From the NCBI RefSeq assembly GCF_006494365.1, contig NZ_VHIP01000011.1:1-64000 (forward strand): DNA of 64,000 nt. The letters are read 5' to 3'. A model generated the notes under the pieces. That model was not told the DNA's origin. It ran no database searches and was given only the letters and a program-made list of their open reading frames with translations. Positions 26,775-36,405 of this stretch are shown in pieces; positions within the stretch are counted from its first letter, which is position 1; every line of letters begins with the position of its first letter. The position numbers and the translations under genes were made by a program. This DNA comes from Aestuariibacter sp. GS-14. Lineage in GTDB: Bacteria; Pseudomonadota; Gammaproteobacteria; Enterobacterales; Alteromonadaceae.

Positions 26775-29700
26775 ATGACCATAACGGTTGGCATTACGCA
26801 CCACACGGAATATCACTACGACAAAGCCATTAATATGAGTCCACACGTGTTCAGGTTGCGCCCCGCACCGCACAGCCGAACACCTATCCAAAGTTACTCG
26901 CTAAAAATTTTTCCGGAAAACCACTTCATTAATTGGCAGCAGGATCCGTTTGGCAACTATCTGGCCCGTGTGGTTTTCCCAGAGAAAACAACGAAATTTT
27001 GGTTCACTGTTGATTTAGTCGCGCAAATGACGGTGATTAATCCGTTCGACTTTTTCCTCGAAAGCTACGCCGAAAAAATCCCTTTCGACTACGAAAAAAG
27101 ACTCAAAGCAGACTTATTACCCTATCTCGAAGCGGAACCGGCGTCAGAACAATTCCAACAGTTAATTGATAAAGTGCGTCCCAAAGAGCCGATTGCCGCG
27201 GTGAACTTTTTGGTAGACGTCAACCGGGCCATTTTTGATATGGTGGCGTATGGTATTCGCTTGGAGCCGGGCGTTCAGTCGGTCGATGAAACACTCAGCT
27301 TAAAATCGGGTTCTTGCCGCGATTCTGCCTGGTTGCTGGTACAGCTTTTCCGCCATTTAGGGTTGGCGGCCCGGTTTGTCTCCGGTTACCTTATCCAACT
27401 CAAGTCCGATGAAAAGTCACTCGACGGCCCAAGTGGCCCGGAAGAGGATTTCACTGATCTGCACGCCTGGTGCGAGGTCTATATTCCGGGTGCTGGATGG
27501 ATTGGGCTTGACCCCACTTCAGGCTTGTTTGCCGGTGAGGGCCATATTCCTTTGGCTTGTACCCCAGAACCTTCATCTGCCGCACCGGTAACCGGTGCCG
27601 TAGACAAGTGCGAAAGCACGTTTGATTTTTATAACAAAGTAAAACGCATTCATGAAACACCGCGGGTAACCAAGCCTTACTCAGATGCTGAATGGGCACA
27701 AATCAACCAGCTTGGCTTACAAGTCGATCAAGAGTTGGATGAATTGGGTATCGATTTAACTATGGGCGGCGAGCCGACGTTTATTTCGATAGACGATATG
27801 GAAAGCCCGCAGTGGAACACCGAGGCCGATGGCGAAGACAAACGTCAGTTAGCACACCAGTTATTTATAAAGATGCAGAATGCTTACACGGCGGGCGGAT
27901 TCCGCCATTATGGGCAGGGAAAATGGTATCCCGGTGAGCCACTGCCGCGCTGGCAATATGCCTGCTACTGGCGCAAAGACTCAACCCCCATGTGGCACAA
28001 TCAGGCATTGCTGGCAGATTTAACTAAAGTGGGCTCCACCACGTTGGAACAAGGCGAACTGTTTGCCAAAACTCTAACCACTCAACTCGGCCTTTCGCCG
28101 GATGCGCTGAGTACCGCGTATGAAGATGTGCTTTATCACTTGTGGCAGGAAGGCAATTTACCGGTTGATCCGGATGCCAAAGTGCCTGAATTGCTTCACG
28201 CCATGACCCGTAAAGGTTTCTTAAAGAAATTAGAAAAAGGACTGGATAAGCCAGTTGGCTTTATATTGCCGATTCAGTGGGATTTCGCCTTCAATGGGTG
28301 GCAGTCCTGTGTATGGCAATTCAGACGCGCGGCGTGTTTCCTGCTGCCAGGTGACTCCCCGATGGGTTATCGCCTGCCTTTAGCCAGTTTAGGCGCGCCA
28401 GGTGCATTACCCGATAGAGACCCCTGCGATATTCCCGCAACCTTCGCTACCGATACCCCTACACAAAAGGGTTATGTGGGCAGCAACATGATTAAAACCG
28501 CTATGTGTATAGAGGTCCGTGATGATCAGTTACACATTTTCATGCCGCCACTTTCGCATTTTGAACACTATATGCAGTTACTCAGTGCCATCGAAGCCAC
28601 TGCAGAAAAATGCCAGATCCCTGTGGTACTTGAAGGCTATACGCCACCCTACGATAGTCGCGTTGAAAAATTTGCGGTGACGCCTGATCCGGGTGTGATC
28701 GAGGTAAACGTGCATCCGGCTACCAGTTGGCCTGCGTTGGTTGAAAACACTACCCGCCTGTACGGACTGGCTCGCGAGTCGCGTTTGGGCACTGAAAAAT
28801 TCATGTTAGACGGCCGCCATACGGGTACCGGCGGAGGCAACCACGTTACCATGGGTGGCCCCACGCCACCGCAAAGCCCATTCCTGCGTCGTCCGGACAT
28901 TCTGCGCAGCTTCATTACCTACTGGCAGCATCATCCTGGCTTGTCGTATCTGTTCTCCAGTTTGTTTATCGGACCCACCAGCCAGGCACCACGGGTTGAT
29001 GAAGCGCGGGATGAAGTGCTTTACGAACTGGAAATCGCCTTTTCACAAATGCCCTATGGTGAAGTACCACAGCCCTGGTTGGTTGACCGTTTACTGCGCC
29101 ACCTGCTGACTGACCTGACCGGTAACACCCATCGCGCCGAATTCTGTATTGATAAATTGTACAATCCGGATTCCGCAACAGGTCGCTTAGGTCTGGTAGA
29201 ATTCCGTGGCTTTGAAATGCCTCCTCATGCCCGAATGAGCCTGATGCAAATGTTGCTGTTACGCACGCTGCTGGCGTGGTTCTGGCGGGAGCCTTATCAT
29301 CGTCCGTTGGTGCGCTGGGGCACAGAGTTGCATGACAAATTCCTGTTACCGCACCATGTAAAAGAAGATATTCGTCAGGTTTGCTTCGACCTGCAAAGAA
29401 GCGGTTATCCGGTTAAGTTAGATTGGTTCGCACCTTTCTTTGAATTCCGCTTCCCTACCTGCGGACGTCGCGATGTCGGCGATATTCATCTGGAACTGCG
29501 CAATGCCATAGAGCCCTGGCATGTATTGGGTGAAGAAGCCAATGGTGGCGGAACGTCCCGATTTGTTGATTCATCGCTGGAACGGGTGCAACTGCGCGTT
29601 ACAAACATGCCCGAAACCCGCTATGTCATTACCTGTAACGGGCGTCGCGTGCCATTGCGTCACACTGGAGTTAGAGGCGAAGCAGTGGCAGGCATTCGGT

Positions 29701-30074
29701 TCCGTGCATGGCAGCCGCCATCAGCCTTACACCCCACTATAGGTGTGCATGCGCCATTAGTATTTGATGTGTACGACACCTGGGCCGGACGGTCAATTGG
29801 TGGCTTTACCTATCACATTAGTCACCCTGGTGGTCGAAACTTCTCCACCTTCCCGGTCAATTCATTCGAAGCCGAAGGGCGTCGTATTGCACGATTCTGG
29901 GATCACGGTCATACTCCTGCAAAAGTAGATGCAGCTATGCCGGTTTGGTCAGCTGCCAGCACCTCGCATCGCATCACGGAACACGATGGACTATCCGATT
30001 TCGTTCTTCCTGCGGAAGAGCCAATCAATGCGGATTACCCCAATACGTTAGATTTGCGACGCAAGGCCACCTAA
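26775..30074 (+). CDS. Transglutaminase-like / DUF2126 fusion protein
   Basis: The 1099-residue protein has three parts. An N-terminal transglutaminase-associated beta domain covers about residues 1-100. A papain-like transglutaminase core follows, with Cys181 (SGSCRDSAW), His230 (DLHAWCEVY) and Asp246 (LDPTSG) all present. The long DUF2126 region runs from about residue 320 (TMGGEPTFISIDD) to the end. DUF2126 is described in Pfam as a putative amidoligase. Bacterial members of this core usually act as peptidases or amide hydrolases rather than crosslinkers. No signal peptide is seen, so it is probably cytoplasmic. It starts the five-gene operon and ends 12 bases before the next gene. Confidence 0.9.
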   Translation: MTITVGITHHTEYHYDKAINMSPHVFRLRPAPHSRTPIQSYSLKIFPENHFINWQQDPFGNYLARVVFPEKTTKFWFTVDLVAQMTVINPFDFFLESYAEKIPFDYEKRLKADLLPYLEAEPASEQFQQLIDKVRPKEPIAAVNFLVDVNRAIFDMVAYGIRLEPGVQSVDETLSLKSGSCRDSAWLLVQLFRHLGLAARFVSGYLIQLKSDEKSLDGPSGPEEDFTDLHAWCEVYIPGAGWIGLDPTSGLFAGEGHIPLACTPEPSSAAPVTGAVDKCESTFDFYNKVKRIHETPRVTKPYSDAEWAQINQLGLQVDQELDELGIDLTMGGEPTFISIDDMESPQWNTEADGEDKRQLAHQLFIKMQNAYTAGGFRHYGQGKWYPGEPLPRWQYACYWRKDSTPMWHNQALLADLTKVGSTTLEQGELFAKTLTTQLGLSPDALSTAYEDVLYHLWQEGNLPVDPDAKVPELLHAMTRKGFLKKLEKGLDKPVGFILPIQWDFAFNGWQSCVWQFRRAACFLLPGDSPMGYRLPLASLGAPGALPDRDPCDIPATFATDTPTQKGYVGSNMIKTAMCIEVRDDQLHIFMPPLSHFEHYMQLLSAIEATAEKCQIPVVLEGYTPPYDSRVEKFAVTPDPGVIEVNVHPATSWPALVENTTRLYGLARESRLGTEKFMLDGRHTGTGGGNHVTMGGPTPPQSPFLRRPDILRSFITYWQHHPGLSYLFSSLFIGPTSQAPRVDEARDEVLYELEIAFSQMPYGEVPQPWLVDRLLRHLLTDLTGNTHRAEFCIDKLYNPDSATGRLGLVEFRGFEMPPHARMSLMQMLLLRTLLAWFWREPYHRPLVRWGTELHDKFLLPHHVKEDIRQVCFDLQRSGYPVKLDWFAPFFEFRFPTCGRRDVGDIHLELRNAIEPWHVLGEEANGGGTSRFVDSSLERVQLRVTNMPETRYVITCNGRRVPLRHTGVRGEAVAGIRFRAWQPPSALHPTIGVHAPLVFDVYDTWAGRSIGGFTYHISHPGGRNFSTFPVNSFEAEGRRIARFWDHGHTPAKVDAAMPVWSAASTSHRITEHDGLSDFVLPAEEPINADYPNTLDLRRKAT

Positions 30075-30086
30075 TGTTGTGAACCT

Positions 30087-32582
30087 ATGACCGAAATAAA
30101 CAAACCCAACACACCGAGTTTACCCGCATGGCTATCCAGTTTTTTAGTGGATGGCCCATCCAGCGGCACAGTGCCCTCATCCATGACAGCCTTGTTTGAG
30201 CATCTGAGTAAACTGAACGGCGAAGACATTAGTCAGCGAGCGCAGGAAATCAGGCGCTTGCTGCGCAACGGCGGCTTTATTGAAGCCGGCGAAAGCCGAC
30301 GTTTTCAGTTGGATCCCTTACCCTTTTTGCTAACCCAAATAGAATGGCAGAAATTAAATGACGGCATTATGCAGCGCGTTCGGCTGCTGCAATTTGTACT
30401 CAATGATTTGCAAGGCCCAAAAGAACTGATAAGCGGTGGGTTTATATCGCCCTCATATTTAATGCGCCATCCGCAATACCTGCGCGAATCCTTTAATCTG
30501 AGCATAAAAAACCGCGGTTTGTGCTTGCTCGGCATGGATATTGGACGTGACGAACAAGGCAATTTATTCCTGTTAAATGACCACTGCCAATTCCCCCGCG
30601 GACTGGGCCTGTTGTTAGAAAACCGTATCGTTGCCCGGCGGGTAATGAGCGAAGAATTTGCCGAGTGCGGCGTTCAACGCATTGCTGGCTTTTTTCAGGA
30701 ATTCCAGCAAACCGTTAATGAATACACCAAGCATTTACGCGATCCACGCGTTGTACTGCTAAGCAAAGGTCCTGAAGATCCTTACTATTCGGAATTAGCC
30801 TATCTGGCTACTTATCTGGGTTACACCCTGGTGCGCAGCGCAGACTTAACCGTGCGTAACGGCACTGTATGGCTAAAATCCCTGGATGGCCTGCACAAGG
30901 TAGATGTCATTATTCGCTGGATTGAAGACCGCTATCTGGATTCACTGGAGCAGTCTGATTTTTCTGAACACGGTATTCCCGGTCTGCTGCAGGCTGTGCG
31001 AGTGGGTTCAGTGCAACTGATCAATCCATTTGGCAACAGTATTCTGCAAATCCCGGCTGTAAAAAATAACTATGCGAATATCGCGCGCCAGTATTTTGGT
31101 GAAGAATTGATTCTGCAGGAACCGGAAACGCTCTCACCTGCACAACTTGATCCAAGCCAGTGGGCAGGCTGCGAATTGCGCAGCTATGTAGACCCGTTGG
31201 TTAAATTGGATGGAGAAATCGATCGGGCCGATATTGCTTCACTGCTGCAAAGTGGCAGTTCCGACTATTACTTTTGGCGTAAAGTACCGCTTAGTCAGGC
31301 GCCATTCTGGCAACGCAAACAGCTAGTGGCGAAAAAGGTCATGTTGCGCTGTTATGCGTTAGTGACAGAACAAGGCGTGCACATTTTGCCCTCTGCCTTG
31401 TGTACTACCTTGTCCAGCGATCACAGTATGGGCAAAGTAACTATAAAGGATACCTGGATCCAGAGTCCTACCGGCCTCCCCAGCGATCTGCCAAGACTCC
31501 CGAAAACCATGCGCGTAGCGGGTGACATGGCGTTGGTTGAAGGTCTCATTCCCAGCCGCACGGCAGAGAGTCTGTTTTGGCTTGGGAGTGCGTTGGAAAG
31601 AGCAGAGAGCGTTTGCCGTTTGGTGCGTCTGTTCATCGACCGCTTTACTGAGTTGTCGATGTATCCGGATGTACGTCATTTAGACTCGTTGCTGATGATG
31701 CGTGATGGGTTGGAAAAACACGCCATTATTTACCCTTACACCAGCATTGATACATTACACATTGAGCCGTCTGAGAATAGTTATAAGCAGTTATCCCACC
31801 GGGTGCTGTATGACCAGACCATGGCGGGCAGTTTATGCACTACCCTGAGCAGTATCATTGGCAGTTCAACTCAGGTACGCGAGCTACTGTCTTACGATTC
31901 ATTGCGTATCGTAGAGAATTTGGATACTGAATTACGCAAGCTGGAAAAGACCCATCCTTCATCGGCCACCCACTTATTGCAGTCCAGTTTAGACCGCATA
32001 ATGGGATTGCTAATGGCGTTTAACGGCTCGATTGTAGACACCATGTCCAACAGCAACGGGTCATTTATGCTGGAAATTGGTCGTCGTGTTGAGCGCGCCA
32101 TTCAATTGATCGCCATGCTGGAAACCCTGTTGCAAAAAGAATTGCCAGAGGCGGAGCAACAAAGCGTGCTGGAAGCCCTGCTAATTGTGCAGGTGAGTTC
32201 AATCACGCACCGTCGTCGTTACCGCATGTATCAGAGTGTTAATACAGGGCTGGAGCTCATATTACTGGACACCGAATATCCGCGCTCGCTGGCGTATCAA
32301 ATTGAACAATTACATAGCTTGTGCGGTCGCTTGCCAATTAAAACCCGCGCGGGTTTTGTTGAGCCAATCGAAAAAGCATTGCTCAATATCAAAATCACGT
32401 GTCACAAATTGCATCAAAATGAATTGTCTGAGGCAACCGACGGTAAACGGCTGGCGCTCATCGAGTTATGTCAGGATTTGAAAGCACAGTTTAATGCATT
32501 CAAAGAAATCGTACAGACCCAATACTTCTCGCACACCAAGTCGGCGCAAAAACGCAATTGGAGCGCGGAGCGAGGTAAATAG
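30087..32582 (+). CDS. Circularly permuted ATP-grasp / alpha-E fusion protein
   Basis: The 831-residue protein joins a type-2 circularly permuted ATP-grasp domain (about 1-470) to an alpha-E (DUF403) helical domain (from about 485, SRTAESLFWLGSALERAES). Compared with the separate ATP-grasp of this operon, it keeps LLLENR and VDVII-R but has LLNDH where the other has VLEDN. It also lacks the KPANESGGYG loop. The nucleotide-binding site is therefore altered and the domain may be inactive or specialised. The family is predicted to form amide bonds, but the product is unknown. It starts 12 bases after the first gene and ends 3 bases before the third. Confidence 0.88.
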   Translation: MTEINKPNTPSLPAWLSSFLVDGPSSGTVPSSMTALFEHLSKLNGEDISQRAQEIRRLLRNGGFIEAGESRRFQLDPLPFLLTQIEWQKLNDGIMQRVRLLQFVLNDLQGPKELISGGFISPSYLMRHPQYLRESFNLSIKNRGLCLLGMDIGRDEQGNLFLLNDHCQFPRGLGLLLENRIVARRVMSEEFAECGVQRIAGFFQEFQQTVNEYTKHLRDPRVVLLSKGPEDPYYSELAYLATYLGYTLVRSADLTVRNGTVWLKSLDGLHKVDVIIRWIEDRYLDSLEQSDFSEHGIPGLLQAVRVGSVQLINPFGNSILQIPAVKNNYANIARQYFGEELILQEPETLSPAQLDPSQWAGCELRSYVDPLVKLDGEIDRADIASLLQSGSSDYYFWRKVPLSQAPFWQRKQLVAKKVMLRCYALVTEQGVHILPSALCTTLSSDHSMGKVTIKDTWIQSPTGLPSDLPRLPKTMRVAGDMALVEGLIPSRTAESLFWLGSALERAESVCRLVRLFIDRFTELSMYPDVRHLDSLLMMRDGLEKHAIIYPYTSIDTLHIEPSENSYKQLSHRVLYDQTMAGSLCTTLSSIIGSSTQVRELLSYDSLRIVENLDTELRKLEKTHPSSATHLLQSSLDRIMGLLMAFNGSIVDTMSNSNGSFMLEIGRRVERAIQLIAMLETLLQKELPEAEQQSVLEALLIVQVSSITHRRRYRMYQSVNTGLELILLDTEYPRSLAYQIEQLHSLCGRLPIKTRAGFVEPIEKALLNIKITCHKLHQNELSEATDGKRLALIELCQDLKAQFNAFKEIVQTQYFSHTKSAQKRNWSAERGK

Positions 32583-32585
32583 TTT

Positions 32586-33467
32586 ATGCGTTACAGTATT
32601 AAACATGTCACCACTTACCGCTACGCAGACAAAGTTAGTCTGAGTCAGAATCACGCCCGCCTGATTCCACAAACCAATGACTATCAGCGTTGCCTTACGC
32701 ATCGCCTGGAAATCAGTCCGGACGCAGATTACACATCTGACTTTACTGACTATTTCAACAACCAGGTCACGGTGTTTGAAGTACCCAGCCTGCACGAAGA
32801 AATGATTGTTACCGCATACAGTGAAGTTGAAATTCTTGTCCGGCCGCAACAGCAGTTATTTGCCGCGCATGTGGCCTGGGAAAGCGTTCGCGATGCATTG
32901 CGCTCACCACAGGACAGTCAGCAAATTCATGCTGCTGAATTCAGCTTGCCCACGCGTCAGACCACCCCAACCGCTGAGATTCGCCAATACTGTTTGCAAT
33001 CATTCAGCGAAGGACGGTCGATCATGGAGGCCTGCAACGACCTGATGCAGCGAATTTTTGATGACTTCACCTTTGACCCGGAATTCTCAACCGTCAATAC
33101 GGCGGTTACCGATATATTTCAGCATCGGCGCGGCGTGTGTCAGGACTATGCACATTTTGCCCTTACCTGCCTGCGCAGTATCGGCTTAGCCGCCAGATAT
33201 GTAAGTGGCTATATAGAAACCATTCCGCCCGAAGGTCAGGAAAAGCTAACCGGTGCAGATGCAACACACGCCTGGTTTGCGGTGTATATTCCGGGCTTGG
33301 GTTGGCTCGATTACGATCCAACTAACAACCTGATCCCGACCGATCAACATGTCACCTTAGCCACAGGCAGGGATTTCGCCGACATTACCCCTCTGAAAGG
33401 CATTATGTTTGGTGGTGGATCACATAGTCTGTCTGTAGCGGTAGACATGAATCGAATCGAAAATTAA
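32586..33467 (+). CDS. Transglutaminase-like protein
   Basis: The 293-residue protein has an N-terminal transglutaminase-associated beta domain (start MRYSIKHVTTYRYADKVSLS). The catalytic core has the full triad Cys185 (RGVCQDYAHF), His228 (ATHAWFAVY) and Asp244 (DYDPTNN). No signal peptide is visible. It is shorter than the first transglutaminase of the operon because DUF2126 is missing. It lies 3 bases after the fusion gene and 24 before the second ATP-grasp gene. Within the operon it probably trims or hydrolyses an amide or peptide product. This is inference from family and context. Confidence 0.9.
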   Translation: MRYSIKHVTTYRYADKVSLSQNHARLIPQTNDYQRCLTHRLEISPDADYTSDFTDYFNNQVTVFEVPSLHEEMIVTAYSEVEILVRPQQQLFAAHVAWESVRDALRSPQDSQQIHAAEFSLPTRQTTPTAEIRQYCLQSFSEGRSIMEACNDLMQRIFDDFTFDPEFSTVNTAVTDIFQHRRGVCQDYAHFALTCLRSIGLAARYVSGYIETIPPEGQEKLTGADATHAWFAVYIPGLGWLDYDPTNNLIPTDQHVTLATGRDFADITPLKGIMFGGGSHSLSVAVDMNRIEN

Positions 33468-33491
33468 TAAAAATACCAACAGGAGTAACCA

Positions 33492-34943
33492 ATGGTCTTG
33501 AATAGGATGCAATATGACACTAAGGGATTCTATGATGAACTCGTGGATGAAAATGGTACGCCGAGACCACACGGTAAGCAGCTCCTGGATTATCTCAACG
33601 GACTGAGTTTTGACGAAATATCATCAGCCCGTTCGGCTGCTGAATTAGCCATTAAACAAATGGGAATCACCTTTACCGTGTATGGCGAGGGCAGCTCGAT
33701 CGACCGCGCCTGGCCATTCGACATCATTCCACGCATCATTCCGAAAAAAGAATGGCTACAGGTAGAGGATGGCCTGATTCAACGTACTGAGGCGTTAAAC
33801 CATTTCATTCACGACTTATACCACGACCAGAAAATCATTAAGGATGGTATTTTCCCACGTGAATTACTGGAAAAGTCGGTTAACTTTCGCAAGCAATGCG
33901 TTGGCATAACACCTAAAAATAATATCTGGGCGCATATTTGCGGTTCAGATTTAGTGCGCAATGATGATGGCACTATATACGTGCTGGAAGATAACCTTCG
34001 CGTACCCTCTGGTGTGAGTTACATGCTGGAAAACCGCTCAGTAATTAAACGCGTTTTCCCGGAAGTATTTGAGAATATTGATATTCTGCCGGTGAATGAT
34101 TACCCATCACAGTTATTCGATATGCTGGCCGCAATGTCGCCCAGACCTCAGGACAAACCCGAAGTGGTGGTACTGACCCCAGGCATATTCAACTCAGCGT
34201 ATTTTGAACACTGCTATCTGGCTCAGGAAATGGGCTGCGAACTGGTAGAAGGTCGTGATCTGGTGGTGAATGATGACGATTGTGTGTACATGAAAACCAT
34301 TAATGGTTTAACACGGGTAGACGTGATTTATCGTCGTATCGACGACATGTTTATGGATCCCGAAGTATTCCATAAAGACTCACAATTAGGTGTTCCCGGT
34401 ATTATGCGCGCCTGGCGCGCCGGTAATGTGGCGCTGGTTAACGCCCCTGGTGCCGGTGTAGCCGATGACAAAGTGGTGTACACCTATGTACCTGAGATGA
34501 TCAAATACTATCTGGGCGAAGAGATGAAGTTACCCAATGTGGAAACTTATCGCTGCTATGAGCCTTCGCAACTGGATTATGTCATCAAAAACATCGATAA
34601 ACTGGTGGTTAAACCGGCCAACGAATCGGGTGGCTATGGGTTGCTGATCGGCCCTAAGTCCACCAAAAAACAACAACAGGAAACCATTGCACAGGTGAAA
34701 GCCGATCCCCGTAACTGGATTGCGCAACCCACATTAAGCCTGTCGACTGTACCAACCCTGATTGACGACAAAATAGAAGGACGTCACGTTGATTTACGCC
34801 CCTTTATTTTATCTTCAGGCACGTCTACCTATGTTACAACAGGCGGATTAACCCGGGTTGCCATGGTGAAAGGCTCATTGGTGGTAAATTCCTCACAAGG
34901 TGGTGGAAGTAAAGATACCTGGATCGTAGAGGAGGAAGCCTGA
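33492..34943 (+). CDS. Circularly permuted type-2 ATP-grasp protein
   Basis: The 483-residue protein belongs to the circularly permuted ATP-grasp family (DUF404/DUF407 type). It keeps motifs expected for nucleotide and metal binding: YVLEDNLRVPSGVSYMLENR, VDVIYRRIDD, VVKPANESGGYGLLIGP and RHVDLRPFIL. It is therefore the likely active ligase of the operon, forming an amide bond with ATP. The substrate is unknown. A clear ribosome binding site (AGGAG) lies before the ATG. The stop is two bases before the alpha-E gene, whose domain is fused to ATP-grasp in the second gene of the operon. Confidence 0.92.
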   Translation: MVLNRMQYDTKGFYDELVDENGTPRPHGKQLLDYLNGLSFDEISSARSAAELAIKQMGITFTVYGEGSSIDRAWPFDIIPRIIPKKEWLQVEDGLIQRTEALNHFIHDLYHDQKIIKDGIFPRELLEKSVNFRKQCVGITPKNNIWAHICGSDLVRNDDGTIYVLEDNLRVPSGVSYMLENRSVIKRVFPEVFENIDILPVNDYPSQLFDMLAAMSPRPQDKPEVVVLTPGIFNSAYFEHCYLAQEMGCELVEGRDLVVNDDDCVYMKTINGLTRVDVIYRRIDDMFMDPEVFHKDSQLGVPGIMRAWRAGNVALVNAPGAGVADDKVVYTYVPEMIKYYLGEEMKLPNVETYRCYEPSQLDYVIKNIDKLVVKPANESGGYGLLIGPKSTKKQQQETIAQVKADPRNWIAQPTLSLSTVPTLIDDKIEGRHVDLRPFILSSGTSTYVTTGGLTRVAMVKGSLVVNSSQGGGSKDTWIVEEEA

Positions 34944-34944
34944 G

Positions 34945-35865
34945 ATGCTGTCACGTGTAGCTGAAACACTTTATTGGACTGCCCGCTACGTAGAGCGGGC
35001 TGAAAACCTGGCGCGTCTGATCAACGTTAACAATTTACTGATGATGGATTTGCCACGCGGCGTGTCGCCTGGTTGGGCCCCCTTAATCGATATTATTGGG
35101 CATCGTGAATCGTTCACGCAGTACTACTCTGATTATTCCGAGAAAAACGTACTGAAATACCTGACCGTGGATAGCCGTAACCCGTCTTCTATAGTTAATG
35201 CGTTAAAACTGGCCCGCGACAACACCCGTACCGTACGCGAAGTGGTACCCAGACCAGTATGGGAAACCATCAACAATCTGTACCAAACGGCCAAAGAAAA
35301 ACCCAATGATTTTCTGAGTAAACGCGACCGCTTTGCCAGCTTAACGCATGTAATTGAAGGGATTCAGTTATTCTTTGGTGCGCTGGAATCCACCCTTAAC
35401 CACGATGCGGGCTACGTATTTATTCGCTCAGGCTCCTTGCTTGAACGCGCAGACATGACATCGCGGATTATTGATGTGCGTTCCGCCGTACTGGGCTCAT
35501 TAACCAATGACAGTCCTTACGAGAACTTACAATGGATGAGCGTACTGCGTTCGTTAAGTGCTTACCAAATGTATCGCCAGCAAATGGGCGTGAAAGTGAC
35601 TCCACAGGACGTACTGGAATTTATGCTGCATAACCCGTACTTCCCGCGTTCGGTGTTATTCTGCCTGAATCAAATGCGCAGTTTGCTGATCACCATTCCA
35701 AACAGCCCAACTATGCTGGAGCGTATCGACCACAGCATTACAGAGCTGAACAAAGTGCAATCCTCCGATTTACAAGGTGCTGCCTTGCACAAATACATTG
35801 ATGAACTGCAAATTGATTTAGCAGACATCCACAACCAATTTGCTGAACAGTATTTTCTGGTTTAA
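34945..35865 (+). CDS. Alpha-E (DUF403) domain protein
   Basis: The 306-residue all-helical protein starts with the family signature MLSRVAETLYWTARYVERAE. Alpha-E proteins always occur next to or fused with permuted ATP-grasp proteins and transglutaminases. They are thought to be a partner or accessory domain of the ligase. It begins one base after the ATP-grasp stop, so the two are translationally linked and probably form a complex. It is the last gene of the operon. An 11-bp hairpin follows six bases after its stop. Confidence 0.92.
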   Translation: MLSRVAETLYWTARYVERAENLARLINVNNLLMMDLPRGVSPGWAPLIDIIGHRESFTQYYSDYSEKNVLKYLTVDSRNPSSIVNALKLARDNTRTVREVVPRPVWETINNLYQTAKEKPNDFLSKRDRFASLTHVIEGIQLFFGALESTLNHDAGYVFIRSGSLLERADMTSRIIDVRSAVLGSLTNDSPYENLQWMSVLRSLSAYQMYRQQMGVKVTPQDVLEFMLHNPYFPRSVLFCLNQMRSLLITIPNSPTMLERIDHSITELNKVQSSDLQGAALHKYIDELQIDLADIHNQFAEQYFLV

Positions 35866-35871
35866 CGATAA

Positions 35872-35897
35872 CGAAGCATCAGGCAACTGATGCTTCG
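35872..35897 (+). terminator. Hairpin terminator after the amidoligase operon
   Basis: A perfect 11-bp stem, CGAAGCATCAG / CTGATGCTTCG, with the stable tetraloop GCAA follows the alpha-E gene. The T-run after it is weak (CTGCTTTG), so termination may be partial. Confidence 0.65.
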
Positions 35898-35910
35898 CTG
35901 CTTTGACTTG

Positions 35911-36348
35911 TTATGTATTTTGCCTGGCACCTTTATAAATTTGAAAGCCAATACTGGAAATGCCGATAAGCTGCAAAACCAATATTACGCACTCTGCTAC
36001 CATAAATACCAGAGCTGCAATGTCTCCAAACTGATAAATGATATAACCCATTAGACCCAAATGGAGCACAATGCTAATACCCCACATTATTGCTTTGGAA
36101 CGTACTGGTTTACCTTTGCTCACGTGAATTAGCACGAGGGAGATTGCGTATACAATCAGAAAAATGAGTGACTGTACAAAAAGTGAGTCCTCAAAGGGAT
36201 TATCTTCCCCGACAAATAGAATGCTAAAAAATAGTGCCCCAATTAATAGATACGACGCTCCCGCCACGTTCACAATGTATTTCGCTAATCGATCTTCCAT
36301 ACTTGTATGCTTACTTTCTAAAATAGGGGGCACAATCTCGTCGGGCAT
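35911..36348 (-). CDS. Hypothetical four-helix membrane protein
   Basis: The gene is not recognised. Its 145 residues have four hydrophobic segments (about 29-49, 58-76, 86-104 and 112-135) after an acidic, cytoplasmic-looking N-terminus (MPDEIVPPILESKHTSMEDR). It is convergent with the amidoligase operon and follows the frameshifted gene at 36406-36785 on the same strand. The base composition is AT-richer than in the neighbouring operon, which may indicate separate acquisition. No function is proposed. Confidence 0.55.
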   Translation of the reverse strand: MPDEIVPPILESKHTSMEDRLAKYIVNVAGASYLLIGALFFSILFVGEDNPFEDSLFVQSLIFLIVYAISLVLIHVSKGKPVRSKAIMWGISIVLHLGLMGYIIYQFGDIAALVFMVAECVILVLQLIGISSIGFQIYKGARQNT

Positions 36349-36405
36349 AATAGCGAAGCAGCCTGGTTATTTGTGTCTTAGCCAACTCCCCGAAATGATT
36401 TTTTG

